Below are positions 43,830 through 52,427 of a stretch of 64,000 nucleotides of DNA, piece after piece. The stretch spans positions 128,263 to 192,262 of the forward strand of contig JAUNSK010000003.1 in NCBI GenBank assembly GCA_030539275.1. The letters are read 5' to 3'. The notes beneath the pieces are model-generated. The model saw nothing but the letters and a program-made list of their open reading frames with translations, was not told the origin of the DNA and did not search any database. Both the position numbers and the translations under genes were made by a program. Within the stretch, counting starts at the first letter, position 1, and every line of letters starts with the position of its first letter. The DNA comes from Oscillospiraceae bacterium (GTDB taxonomy: Bacteria > Bacillota > Clostridia > Oscillospirales > Ruminococcaceae).

Positions 43830-44881
43830 TGCTTAACATAATTCAAAAAAAGAAGCGCATGCGTGAACTGACCGCCGCTGAAAAAGTTACATTAAAATAT
43901 CTTTTTCTTGAACTCACAGTACGCTGCAATGAGCATTGTCTTCATTGCGGAAGCAGGTGCGGAGATGTCAGCGCCGAAGAACTTACCCCAACACAATATC
44001 ACGATTTTCTCAAACAAACAGCAGAGGACTTTGACACAAAGAAGTTTACTCTTTGTGTAACCGGCGGTGAGCCGCTGGTACGCAGTGATTTTTTTGATAT
44101 TATGTCTGATGCCAATGATCTCGGCTATCTCTGGGGTATGACTTCAAACGGAATACTTATTACACCTGAAGTAGCCAAAGACCTGAAACGCTGCGGAATG
44201 AAGACGATCTCTATAAGTATTGATGGTACTGAGGCCACTCACGATGCTTTCCGTTCAACTCCGGGCGGATGGAAAAAAGCTATGGATGGAATAGAGAACC
44301 TTATAAAAACGGGCGGATTCAAGCATATTCAGGTTACAACAGTGGTAACTCATCAGAATATCACTCAGCTCGATGAGCTTTATAATATATTCAGGGATAT
44401 GGATATCGACTCGTGGAGAATAATTAACATCGATCCTATAGGAAGGGCAAAGCTGCACCCCGAGCTTCTGATGACTCAAGAGGACTATGTAACTATGTTT
44501 GAGTACATCCGTAATAAACGTATGGCTGCTGAGCCTGTGACATACGGATGTGAACATTATCTTGGTATGGACTACGAACGTGAGGTACGTGACTGGTACT
44601 TTCACTGCGTAGCAGGCAAGGAGATCGCAAGCATAATGAGCAACGGTGATATCACAGCCTGCCTTGATATAGAACGCAGACCTGAGTTTATAATGGGCAA
44701 TATTTTTAAGGACCGTCTTATTGATGTCTGGGAAAATGGTTTTCAGATATTCAGAAAAGGACTCAGCTGTGAAAACTGCCAGAAGTGCGGAGATTTCGAG
44801 TTCTGCAAGGGCGGAGCTTATCATACATGGAATTTTGATGAGAACAGACCTAATGTATGTTTTAAGGACGTGCTGTTCTGA
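43829..44881 (+). CDS. Radical SAM/SPASM peptide maturase 1
   Basis: 350 residues. The radical SAM cluster motif is CNEHCLHC (CxxxCxxC, about 33-40), with GGEP at about 79-82. The C-terminal SPASM region has Cys in YGCEHY, HCVAG, ITACLDIER, CENCQKCGDFEFC and a final NVC near the end, enough for two auxiliary iron-sulfur clusters. Such enzymes install carbon-carbon or thioether crosslinks in ribosomal peptides. It is 1 nt overlapped with the dockerin-repeat gene, the predicted substrate. It resembles enzymes annotated as FibroRumin-system maturases, recalled from memory. No separate leader-binding domain is evident. About 85% identical by eye to the copy at 45790. Confidence 0.92.
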   Translation: MLNIIQKKKRMRELTAAEKVTLKYLFLELTVRCNEHCLHCGSRCGDVSAEELTPTQYHDFLKQTAEDFDTKKFTLCVTGGEPLVRSDFFDIMSDANDLGYLWGMTSNGILITPEVAKDLKRCGMKTISISIDGTEATHDAFRSTPGGWKKAMDGIENLIKTGGFKHIQVTTVVTHQNITQLDELYNIFRDMDIDSWRIINIDPIGRAKLHPELLMTQEDYVTMFEYIRNKRMAAEPVTYGCEHYLGMDYEREVRDWYFHCVAGKEIASIMSNGDITACLDIERRPEFIMGNIFKDRLIDVWENGFQIFRKGLSCENCQKCGDFEFCKGGAYHTWNFDENRPNVCFKDVLF

Positions 44882-44898
44882 TCACTTAATACATACTG

Positions 44899-44934
44899 AA
44901 AACAGCGGATCTCAGAATAGAGATTCGCTGTTTC
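44899..44934 (+). terminator. Terminator after dockerin/rSAM unit 1
   Basis: AAAACAGCGGATCT pairs with AGATTCGCTGTTT. A similar hairpin ends unit 2. The following 44935-45115 is AT-rich with no gene. Confidence 0.75.
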
Positions 44935-45115
44935 TTAAACTTCGCAGATTTTTTTATCTCAGTTACTATTCAGATCAAAAAAATCAATATTTCTATGAAG
45001 GGATCATAGGAAAAGGTTTTTGACCGCATATAAGTACTGTATGACTATACTCTATTGATACCGCTCCTATAAAACATAATGTTTGATTATCAGATAGCAT
45101 ATTATTGAAAATAAT

Positions 45116-45150
45116 TGTAGCTTTCAGCATTTATACAAAGTATTACTAAT
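45116..45150 (+). promoter_or_regulatory. Conserved upstream element of dockerin/rSAM unit 2
   Basis: TGTAGCTTTCAG, 11 bases, AGTATTACTAAT, matching 43086-43120 in both boxes and spacing, 75 bp before the precursor ATG. Confidence 0.6.
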
Positions 45151-45224
45151 ACAGTATGCATTATATCAGATGCTTTGTTACATCCAGTAGCAATAAAAAG
45201 TAAAGTATGTGAAGGAGAATTGTA

Positions 45225-45785
45225 ATGAAAAAAACCAGCAGAACAATAATGACTGCAGCTGTTCTTACAGCAGCGGCAACTCTTAATCCTGCGGCATCAG
45301 TTAATTCAGGAGAGAACGTTGATGCTATGGCTCCTGTATACGGCCCGCCGTCATATTTTTATGATAAAGGCGATGTCAATACGGACGGAAAAATCAACAT
45401 TCTTGATTACTGTCTTATGAGAAATATTGCCCTTGGCGGCAACGGATATTATGAGAGCAGTCTGACTGATGTTAATCAAGACGGTATAGTTGACTCCAGG
45501 GATGTTTTAGCTCTCCAGAATTTCATGCTTACAAAAGCAGGTGAAGTTGTTTTTCCTGAAGAGACTACCATGCCGGTAACTCAGCCTGCTTATGGAACAT
45601 ATCCTGTGACATCATCGGTGGTACAGACTAAATACGGAGTGTTTCCTGCAACAGTTCCGAACACTGAAATTACCGGGACAAATCCTGAAGAAACCGAACC
45701 CCCTGTAACGACAATACCTGATAAATGGGGTACTCAGTCAATTCCGGGTGAGACCGATGAGGGCGGACATCAGATAACGAGGTGA
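45225..45785 (+). CDS. Secreted dockerin protein with Tyr/Trp-Gly repeats, candidate RiPP precursor 2
   Basis: 186 residues, paralogue of the protein at 43203. Signal-like N-terminus, the identical APVYGPPSYFY segment (36-46), a type I dockerin (about 48-105; GDVNTDGKIN and DVNQDGIVDS loops), then a shorter tail with three repeats: PAYGTYP, TKYGVFP and DKWGTQS. The leader and dockerin are well conserved while the tail differs in length and sequence, as expected if the tail is a diversifying product region. In unit 2 the third motif has Trp in place of Tyr. It is followed four bases later by its own radical SAM enzyme. AAGGAG precedes the ATG. Confidence 0.8.
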   Translation: MKKTSRTIMTAAVLTAAATLNPAASVNSGENVDAMAPVYGPPSYFYDKGDVNTDGKINILDYCLMRNIALGGNGYYESSLTDVNQDGIVDSRDVLALQNFMLTKAGEVVFPEETTMPVTQPAYGTYPVTSSVVQTKYGVFPATVPNTEITGTNPEETEPPVTTIPDKWGTQSIPGETDEGGHQITR

Positions 45786-45789
45786 CATA

Positions 45790-46842
45790 ATGCTTAATAT
45801 AATGCAAAAAAAGAAACATATGAGAGAGTTGGCAGCGACTCAGAAATATAAACTGAATCATCTTTTTCTTGAACTGACTGTACGATGCAATGAGCGCTGT
45901 CTGCATTGCGGTAGTAAATGCGGTGATGTTAAAGCCGAAGAAATGACGCCTTTGCAGTATCATGAGTTTCTTAAACAGACAGCAGAGGATCTTGATACCA
46001 GAAGCTTCACTCTGAATATAACAGGCGGTGAACCTCTGGTACGAAGTGATTTTTTTGATATTGTGTCTGATGCCAGTGATCAGGGATATCTCTGGGGAAT
46101 GACTTCAAACGGAACTCTTATTACTCCTGATGTAGCAAAAGATCTTAAACGCTGCGGCATGAAGACTATATCAATAAGTATTGACGGCAATGAAGCAACA
46201 CATGATGCATTCAGAAGAACGCCCGGAGGCTGGAAGAAGGCAATGGACGGAATTGAGAATCTTATCAGAACAGGCGGATTTCAGCATATTCAGGTCACAA
46301 CAGTAGTTACCCATCAGAACATTGGACAGCTTGATGAACTATACAGTATTTTCAAGGAAATGGATATAGATTCATGGAGAATAATTGAAATGGATCCGAT
46401 AGGCAGAGCGACTCAGCATCCGGAGCTTCTGATGACCAATGAGGATACTGTCACAATGATGGAGTATATCAGGAATAAACGAATGGCGGCTGAACCGGTT
46501 TCTTACGGTTGTTCACATTATGTTGGCATGGATTACGAACGTGAGATACGTGACTGGTATTTTCACTGTGTAGCTGGCAAGGAAATTGCCAGCATCATGT
46601 GTAACGGCGATATTACTGCCTGTCTCGATATTGAACGCAGGCCTGAGTTTATTATGGGTAATATTTTTAAAGACCGTTTCAGAGACGTCTGGGAAAATGG
46701 TTTTCAGATATTCAGAAAAGGAGTCACATGTGAAAACTGTGAGAAGTGCAGCGATTATGAATTCTGCAGGGGCGGTTCATATCACACGTGGAATTTTGAT
46801 GAGAACAGACCTAATGTATGCTTTAAAGACGTTCTGTTCTGA
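45790..46842 (+). CDS. Radical SAM/SPASM peptide maturase 2
   Basis: 350 residues, close paralogue of the enzyme at 43829: same length, CNERCLHC cluster motif, GGEP, and the same SPASM cysteines including CENCEKCSDYEFC and a final CFKDVLF ending. GAGGTG lies before the ATG at the end of the precursor gene. Having a dedicated enzyme for each precursor suggests recent tandem duplication of the whole unit, with each maturase matched to its substrate. Terminated at 46862. Confidence 0.92.
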   Translation: MLNIMQKKKHMRELAATQKYKLNHLFLELTVRCNERCLHCGSKCGDVKAEEMTPLQYHEFLKQTAEDLDTRSFTLNITGGEPLVRSDFFDIVSDASDQGYLWGMTSNGTLITPDVAKDLKRCGMKTISISIDGNEATHDAFRRTPGGWKKAMDGIENLIRTGGFQHIQVTTVVTHQNIGQLDELYSIFKEMDIDSWRIIEMDPIGRATQHPELLMTNEDTVTMMEYIRNKRMAAEPVSYGCSHYVGMDYEREIRDWYFHCVAGKEIASIMCNGDITACLDIERRPEFIMGNIFKDRFRDVWENGFQIFRKGVTCENCEKCSDYEFCRGGSYHTWNFDENRPNVCFKDVLF

Positions 46843-46861
46843 TATTTTATACATACTAAAG

Positions 46862-46896
46862 CAGCGTATCTCAAAAATGAGATACGCTGTTATTTA
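46862..46896 (+). terminator. Terminator after dockerin/rSAM unit 2
   Basis: Perfect 12-bp stem CAGCGTATCTCA with an AAAA loop and a T-rich tail. Confidence 0.88.
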
Positions 46897-46984
46897 TTGA
46901 TGGGTGCACAATTATGTAAAAATGAAAATGAATATTTGGTTTCAGACTGTAAAATGTTCAAGTGAGGGCTGCGCCTTTATGCTT

Positions 46985-47746
46985 TCAAGGGTTAGAGGGA
47001 CTGAAAATTTCATCAGGTCTGTCACCGTTCTTTATTTTTTCAAGAAGTTCACAGATACTCTGACTATCATAATCAGATAGGATTTTCTTAACTTCTTCTT
47101 TGCTGTCAAGATAGTTATAGTATCTCTGTGTGTCATCTGATGCATAAAAGTATTCAGATTTTGCTAACTTATTAAGATCAGTTGAGGATATCATTTCTTC
47201 CGGGAACTCATCTATATGGCTTAAGTAATCATATCTCTCCCTGTAGTCATTTTGCAGGGCAAGGCCTTCGTCGAACCAGACAGGAAGTTCTGACCTTGAA
47301 AGAAATTTTCCTGAGTCAGTTCTTTCGTGCGTTTCAGCATGAGTCAATTCATGGGCAATGATATCTGTTGTCAGCCATTTTGAAGAAATAGATGTATAAC
47401 ACTTAACACCACCTAACATGACAATCATTGTATCATGATCTCCTCCGAGTCTGATGATCTTCTTCTGGTTATCAGTGATTATTATTACAGGTGAACTTTT
47501 GGTCACTCCGAAGTAATCAGAAACTCTGCTGTGTGCTTCATCTATTATGTCAAGAGCTTCCTGTTTGTCTCCGGTATAATCCTTATCAAACCATACATTA
47601 TCTGCTGCCTGTTCAAAACCGTGAAATTTTACGGACAGTCTGTATCCGACCGTGTTGAAATTAAAATATATGAGACTTGCAGCTATTAAAATCATGATCA
47701 CTGATATAAATAATACTGATGCTATTTTCGCTTTTTTGCTTTTCAT
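46985..47746 (-). CDS. Membrane-anchored gluzincin metalloprotease (peptidase MA-like)
   Basis: 253 residues. One N-terminal membrane segment (about 9-29), then an extracytoplasmic protease domain with the zinc motif HELTHAETH (HExxH, about 130-138) and the third ligand Glu in PVWFDEGLALQ (about 158). This is the peptidase MA family pattern. It is third in a minus-strand operon after an ECF sigma factor and an anti-sigma/signal-peptidase fusion, so it may be a sigma target, or process envelope proteins or the fusion itself. AAAGGTG precedes the ATG. Confidence 0.85.
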   Translation of the reverse strand: MKSKKAKIASVLFISVIMILIAASLIYFNFNTVGYRLSVKFHGFEQAADNVWFDKDYTGDKQEALDIIDEAHSRVSDYFGVTKSSPVIIITDNQKKIIRLGGDHDTMIVMLGGVKCYTSISSKWLTTDIIAHELTHAETHERTDSGKFLSRSELPVWFDEGLALQNDYRERYDYLSHIDEFPEEMISSTDLNKLAKSEYFYASDDTQRYYNYLDSKEEVKKILSDYDSQSICELLEKIKNGDRPDEIFSPSNP

Positions 47747-47779
47747 ATTTTATTTCACCTTTCATTTTGTCAGTAAAAG

Positions 47780-48457
47780 TTATAAAGAAAATAAAACTTT
47801 CAGATAAATGTCTTTTCTGGATATAGATCCGAAACGTATAAACCTGCTGTCATTTGAACAATCAGGGTTGTCACCGATAAGAAAGTATTGATCCTCGCAA
47901 AGCGTTACTGGATATGTAATATCACCGGATTTAAGTTCATCCGGCAGATACGGCTCACTGCAAAGCTCACTGTTAATATAAAGCTTTCCGTCACTGATCT
48001 CCACTTTGTCTCCGGGTATGCCTATAACACGCTTGATAACAGTTGAGTTTTCTGTATTTGCTATTACTATGTCACCGCGTTCAGGGGAAGAAATAAGGTA
48101 ACTCAGTTTGCTTGATACTATATAGTCACGGTCATTGAATGTCGGACTCATGCTGCTGCCGGAAGTCAGCAGTACAGGAAACGCAGCACTTGCAAAGATG
48201 CATGCTGCAAGACAAAAAAAGATCACTGATATAATTATGATCCTTCTTCTTTTTTTCAGCCGTTTAGCAAGGTTCCCATAGGCTATGTCCTGAGATTCAT
48301 CTGACTTTATTGATATGCTGTCATAGTATTTAGCACACTCGCTGCAGATATTCAGGTGCGACTTTATTACACGGGCTGCTTCTTCACTCGTTTTGTCTGT
48401 TTTATAGTCAGTCATAAGTTCTTTTACAAGAATACAGATCATATCCTCATGCTCCAT
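47780..48457 (-). CDS. Anti-sigma zinc finger fused to signal peptidase I
   Basis: 225 residues. The first ~60 hold a zinc-finger anti-sigma signature, HLNICSECAKYY (HxxxCxxC, about 34-45). A basic KRLKKRRR stretch and one membrane helix (about 71-92) follow. The outer ~130 residues are a complete type I signal peptidase: SGSSMSPTF with the catalytic Ser (about 99), VIKRVIGIPGD with the catalytic Lys (about 141), and GDNPDCSNDSR. The finger faces the cytoplasm and the protease the outside, on one helix. It overlaps the sigma gene by 11 bp. I know of no such fusion; it could couple secretion load or proteolysis to sigma release. Both halves look intact. Confidence 0.85.
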   Translation of the reverse strand: MEHEDMICILVKELMTDYKTDKTSEEAARVIKSHLNICSECAKYYDSISIKSDESQDIAYGNLAKRLKKRRRIIIISVIFFCLAACIFASAAFPVLLTSGSSMSPTFNDRDYIVSSKLSYLISSPERGDIVIANTENSTVIKRVIGIPGDKVEISDGKLYINSELCSEPYLPDELKSGDITYPVTLCEDQYFLIGDNPDCSNDSRFIRFGSISRKDIYLKVLFSL

Positions 48458-48953
48458 AGTCGATTACCTCCATTTGTTCTTTCAGCTTCTTTCTTGCTCT
48501 GCAGTAAATTATTCGTGCATTCTCTTCACTCATTCTCATTATTTTTGATATCTCAGAGAACTGCATGTCATGATATAGTCTGTATATGAGTATATCACGA
48601 TATTTTTTTTTCTGTTTTAAAATGCACTTAAGTATATCGGCACCAGTCTGGGAATTTTCAGCTATGTATGAAGGATCCTGAACGCTGTCGGGAGTAATAT
48701 CAGGTTTATTATCCTCAAGAAATATCTCATGTCGGTTTTTTCTGTAGTGTCGGAAACTCACGTTTTTTGCAATTCTGCACAGCCATGTACTTACCTGACA
48801 ATCGCCGCGGAACTTATGAAAGGATACAAAAGCCTGATAAAACGTCTCTTCGCACAGATCTTCAGCAACTGATGCGTCTGAATTATTAAGCAGGAACAAA
48901 AACTTATATACCTGCAGATAATACCTCTTGTAAACAGATTCAAAATCCTCCAA
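48447..48953 (-). CDS. ECF RNA polymerase sigma factor
   Basis: 168 residues. Region 2 has DASVAEDLCEETFYQAFVSFHKFRG (about 24-48) and STWLCRIAKNVSFRHYRK; region 4 has KYRDILIYRLYHDMQFSEISKIMRMSEENARIIYCRARKKLKEQ. The start is TTG, seven bases after CGGAGG. Its stop overlaps the anti-sigma/signal peptidase gene. An ECF-like promoter precedes it (48991-49022). It is unrelated in detail to the sigma factor at 15729. Confidence 0.94.
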   Translation of the reverse strand: MEDFESVYKRYYLQVYKFLFLLNNSDASVAEDLCEETFYQAFVSFHKFRGDCQVSTWLCRIAKNVSFRHYRKNRHEIFLEDNKPDITPDSVQDPSYIAENSQTGADILKCILKQKKKYRDILIYRLYHDMQFSEISKIMRMSEENARIIYCRARKKLKEQMEVIDYGA

Positions 48954-48990
48954 CTCATCACCTCCGTATGTTTATTTTCAGATATCTGTA

Positions 48991-49022
48991 TATTAGAGTC
49001 ACTACGTTCTCATTTCGTTACA
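48991..49022 (-). promoter_or_regulatory. Possible ECF-type promoter of the sigma/signal-peptidase operon
   Basis: Minus strand TGTAAC (49022-49017), 18 bases, CTCTAATA (48998-48991), about 38 bp before the sigma start. The -35 AAC motif fits ECF sigmas; the -10 is less typical. Confidence 0.35.
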
Positions 49023-49114
49023 CTTTTCTGAAAATATTTATACATAAAAATTATACTATTGTGGAACTTATTTATCAATGAGTCTTAAGAGAAAATGATG
49101 TGCAGACATTGATA

Positions 49115-49143
49115 TTGATAAAATGTCCGTGTTGTTGTATAAT
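49115..49143 (+). promoter_or_regulatory. Sigma-A promoter for the TetM-NYN gene
   Basis: TTGATA (49115-49120), 17-bp spacer, TATAAT (49138-49143), with a leader of about 70 bases. Confidence 0.78.
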
Positions 49144-49222
49144 TAAAAACAGCAGCCTGTTATTTTACTGTAACAGAGCCGTTTTTAGTATAAATACTGT
49201 GCCTTAGAGAGGATTAATATAA

Positions 49223-51808
49223 ATGAAACGACTGGTTATCGGAGTTCTGGCTCATGTTGACTCAGGAAAAACTACTCTTTCAGAGGGTATGCTTTACTGC
49301 TGCGGTGCAATAAGAAAGCTTGGACGTGTAGACCATAAAAATGCATTTCTTGATAATTATGAGCTTGAGAGGGAAAGAGGCATCACTATATTTTCGAAAC
49401 AAGCTGTAATAAACTATGGAGATACAGAAATAACACTGCTTGACACACCGGGGCACGTAGACTTTTCTACAGAAATGGAACGTACACTCCAGGTACTTGA
49501 TTATGCAGTTCTCGTAATAAGCGGGAGTGACGGAGTCCAGAGCCATACAAGGACGCTGTGGAAACTGCTTGCGCACTATAATATTCCTGTTTTCATATTT
49601 GTTAATAAGATGGATATCGCGGGTTCTGACAGACAGGTTCTGATGGACGAACTAAAAAGCAAGCTGTCTGAGCAATGCTGTTTCTTTGATGATGATGACA
49701 AGTCAGAGCAGTTTTATGAAGATATAGCACTTGGCAGTGAGGAGCTGATGCAGGAGTTTCTGGATAAAGGTGTTGTGCCTGAAGATCAGATAGTAAGCAG
49801 CATAAAAAAACGTGAGATCATTCCATGCTGTTTTGGCTGTGCACTGAAGCTGCAGGGGGTTGAGAAATTTCTTGAGCTTCTTGACAGATATACAATAGCT
49901 CAGGATGATAAGTCTGAATTTGCCGCAAAGATATTCAAGATCTCCGAGGATGATCAGGGCAACAGACTTACATTTATGAAAATAACCGGCGGTTCGCTCA
50001 GGGCAAGAACAATGCTGTCACATCAGGATAAATGGACTGAGAAGATCAATCACATCCGTATATACAACGGGGCAAAGTTTTCGCAGACAGCCGAAGCTTT
50101 TCAGGGAATGGTATGTGCAGTAACAGGACTTACTCAGTCATATCCGGGTGAAGGTCTGGGAGCTGAGGCTGACAGTGAATCATCTATGCTTGAACCTGTT
50201 CTGACATATATGGCAGTAATAAATGATGATACAGATATAAATACTGCACTCAAGGCATTCAGAAGGCTTGAGGATGAGGATCCGGCTCTTCATATCATAT
50301 GGAATGAACAGTTAAGGGAAATACATGTTCAGGTCATGGGGGAGATTCAGCTTGAAATACTCAGGAGTGTTCTGAAGCAGAGATTTTCAATGGATGCTGA
50401 TTTTGTTCATGGAGGAATTGCATATAAGGAGACGATTGCATCACCGGTGGAGGGGGTAGGTCATTATGAACCTCTTCGTCATTATGCTGAGGTCCATCTG
50501 CTTCTCGAACCGGGTGAGCAGGGCAGCGGTCTTCAGTTTTTCTCTGACTGCAGGGAAGATGATCTTGATAAGAACTGGCAGAGACTGATAATGACACATC
50601 TCAGGGAAAAAACTCATTTAGGTGTTCTTACAGGTTCACCGGCAACAGATATAAAGATCACACTCAAAGCAGGACGTGCCCATCTCAAGCATACTGAGGG
50701 CGGAGACTTCAGGCAGGCTACCTACAGGGCTGTAAGACAGGGCCTTAGATCTGCTGAGAGTATACTGCTTGAACCCTGGTATAATTTTATACTTGAAATT
50801 CCTTCAGAGTATATCGGTCGTGCAATGGCTGATCTGACAAGAATGGAATGTGAATTTACCCCGCATCAGATAAATCCTGATAATACCGCTGTTATAACCG
50901 GAAATGCTCCTGTAGCATCGATACGTGACTATCAGACTGAGATAACCGGATATACAAAAGGAAAAGGGAAACTTATGTGTTCTCTCAGAGGATATGCCAG
51001 ATGCCATAATGAAGAAGAGGTAATTGAAAAAATAAATTATAACTGTGACAGTGATACCGATAACTCATGTGACAGTATCTTCTGTTCGCACGGAGCCGGG
51101 TTTGTAGTAAAGTGGGATCATGTACCGGAATATATGCATATTGCCAGTGTTCTGAAAACGCAGGAAAATGAACAGCCTGAACCCAGGACACAAAAGACGC
51201 AGACAGCAGTGAATGAGTACCGCAGGCAGTCTGATCAGGATAAGGAACTGATGGACATTTTTGAAAAGACATATGGAAAAGTCAATCAGGAAAAAAAGAA
51301 AAATGCCTTCAGGACAAAAAAAGACAAGGAGCTGACCGACGTTTCATACCGTGGTAAACCTCTGCCGGAGGGACCAGAGTATCTGCTCGTTGACGGATAT
51401 AATATAATCTTTTCGTGGGATGAACTAAAAAAAGAAGCTGCGGTTAATCTTGATCTTGCCAGAAGCATGCTGATAAATATAATGAGCAATTATCAGGGGA
51501 TAAAACAGTGTGAGGTCATAGTCGTGTTTGATGCGTATAAGGTGAAAGGTGCATCCCGTGAAATAGAAAGATTTCATAATATCAATGTTGTTTATACAAA
51601 GGAAGCAGAAACTGCTGACATGTATATAGAAAAGGTTACTCATCAGCTCAGTCATCAGCACCGTGTAAGAGTTGCAACATCTGACGGACTCGAGCAGATA
51701 ATAATCCTCGGAAACGGAGCTTTCAGGATTTCATCAGCTGAACTGTACGACGAGGTAAGACTTATGCAGAAGACTATAGATGATTTTATTAAATTCAATA
51801 CAAAATAA
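49223..51808 (+). CDS. TetM/EF-G-like ribosomal GTPase fused to a YacP/Rae1-type NYN nuclease
   Basis: 861 residues. The N-terminal ~640 form a translation GTPase of the tetracycline-resistance ribosomal-protection type: AHVDSGKTTLSEG (G1), RGITIFSKQA (G2), DTPGHVDFSTEMER (G3), NKMD (G4) and EF-G-like domains. A charged linker (about 645-705) leads to a C-terminal NYN domain (about 708-855) with LLVDGYNIIFSWDEL, VVFDAY and ATSDGLEQ, the YacP family whose member Rae1 cleaves mRNA in the ribosomal A site. Both halves act on the ribosome, so the chimera may dislodge or cut at stalled ribosomes. Tetracycline protection is possible but such chromosomal proteins are often not resistance genes. Confidence 0.92.
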   Translation: MKRLVIGVLAHVDSGKTTLSEGMLYCCGAIRKLGRVDHKNAFLDNYELERERGITIFSKQAVINYGDTEITLLDTPGHVDFSTEMERTLQVLDYAVLVISGSDGVQSHTRTLWKLLAHYNIPVFIFVNKMDIAGSDRQVLMDELKSKLSEQCCFFDDDDKSEQFYEDIALGSEELMQEFLDKGVVPEDQIVSSIKKREIIPCCFGCALKLQGVEKFLELLDRYTIAQDDKSEFAAKIFKISEDDQGNRLTFMKITGGSLRARTMLSHQDKWTEKINHIRIYNGAKFSQTAEAFQGMVCAVTGLTQSYPGEGLGAEADSESSMLEPVLTYMAVINDDTDINTALKAFRRLEDEDPALHIIWNEQLREIHVQVMGEIQLEILRSVLKQRFSMDADFVHGGIAYKETIASPVEGVGHYEPLRHYAEVHLLLEPGEQGSGLQFFSDCREDDLDKNWQRLIMTHLREKTHLGVLTGSPATDIKITLKAGRAHLKHTEGGDFRQATYRAVRQGLRSAESILLEPWYNFILEIPSEYIGRAMADLTRMECEFTPHQINPDNTAVITGNAPVASIRDYQTEITGYTKGKGKLMCSLRGYARCHNEEEVIEKINYNCDSDTDNSCDSIFCSHGAGFVVKWDHVPEYMHIASVLKTQENEQPEPRTQKTQTAVNEYRRQSDQDKELMDIFEKTYGKVNQEKKKNAFRTKKDKELTDVSYRGKPLPEGPEYLLVDGYNIIFSWDELKKEAAVNLDLARSMLINIMSNYQGIKQCEVIVVFDAYKVKGASREIERFHNINVVYTKEAETADMYIEKVTHQLSHQHRVRVATSDGLEQIIILGNGAFRISSAELYDEVRLMQKTIDDFIKFNTK

Positions 51809-51831
51809 ACTATCGGAAAGAAGAATACAGT

Positions 51832-52314
51832 ATGACAGATTACGTAAAAAAAGCCGGAGATTTGTTTTCAGAGGGATATAACTGTGCACAGTCAGTATTT
51901 CTGGCTTTTGCTGAAGATTTTGATATGGATACTCAGACAGCACTTATGCTGTCATCCTCATTCGGAGGAGGAATGGGAAGACTCAGGGAAGTATGCGGTG
52001 CTGTAAGCGGTATGTTTATGGCAGCCGGTTTGTATTATGGTTATGATTCGCCATCTGATATACAGGCAAAAACCGATCATTACAAACTGATTCAGGAACT
52101 TGCCGCACGTTTTAAAGAAAAAAACTCCAGTATCATATGCCGGGAACTGCTCGGACTCAGTTCATCCGGACCGGACTCATATGTTCCTGAAAAAAGGACA
52201 AATGAGTATTACAAAAAACGTCCGTGCAGGGAACTGGTCATGATTGCAGCGCAGATCCTTACTGATTATCTCAGGGAGCATGCTCCGCAAACGAAAGTGA
52301 AGACAAAGATTTAA
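51832..52314 (+). CDS. C_GCAxxG_C_C family redox protein
   Basis: 160 residues. It has the family's cysteine pattern: GYNCAQSV (about 17-24), REVCGAVSG (about 55-63), ICRELLG near 102 and RPCRELV near 127. These small proteins are predicted to bind metal or act in redox reactions, with no agreed substrate. It starts 23 bp after the TetM-NYN gene and shares its transcript. A 22-bp terminator follows. Confidence 0.88.
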   Translation: MTDYVKKAGDLFSEGYNCAQSVFLAFAEDFDMDTQTALMLSSSFGGGMGRLREVCGAVSGMFMAAGLYYGYDSPSDIQAKTDHYKLIQELAARFKEKNSSIICRELLGLSSSGPDSYVPEKRTNEYYKKRPCRELVMIAAQILTDYLREHAPQTKVKTKI

Positions 52315-52370
52315 AAGAATCTGATAAGTATGATAATCAGTTTTAAGTATCGATGATTAAATTGCAGTAC

Positions 52371-52423
52371 AAAAACATCAAAACGGCTCACAGTCTGATA
52401 ATGTGAGCCGTTTTGATGTTTTT
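52371..52423. terminator. Strong bidirectional terminator
   Basis: A 22-bp stem (AAAAACATCAAAACGGCTCA and partner) with T-runs in both 3' arms, between convergent genes. Confidence 0.93.
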
Positions 52424-52427
52424 GTGA

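Noticed and set aside
44255-44824. A 189-codon open frame antisense to radical SAM enzyme 1
   Set aside because: It lies wholly opposite a strongly supported gene, has no ribosome site, and its peptide has no recognisable domain. It arises from the codon usage of the sense gene.
49223-51808. Acquired tetM resistance gene
   Set aside because: The GTPase is TetM-like but carries a C-terminal NYN nuclease, has host-like base composition and no mobile element nearby, so a housekeeping or rescue role is more likely.
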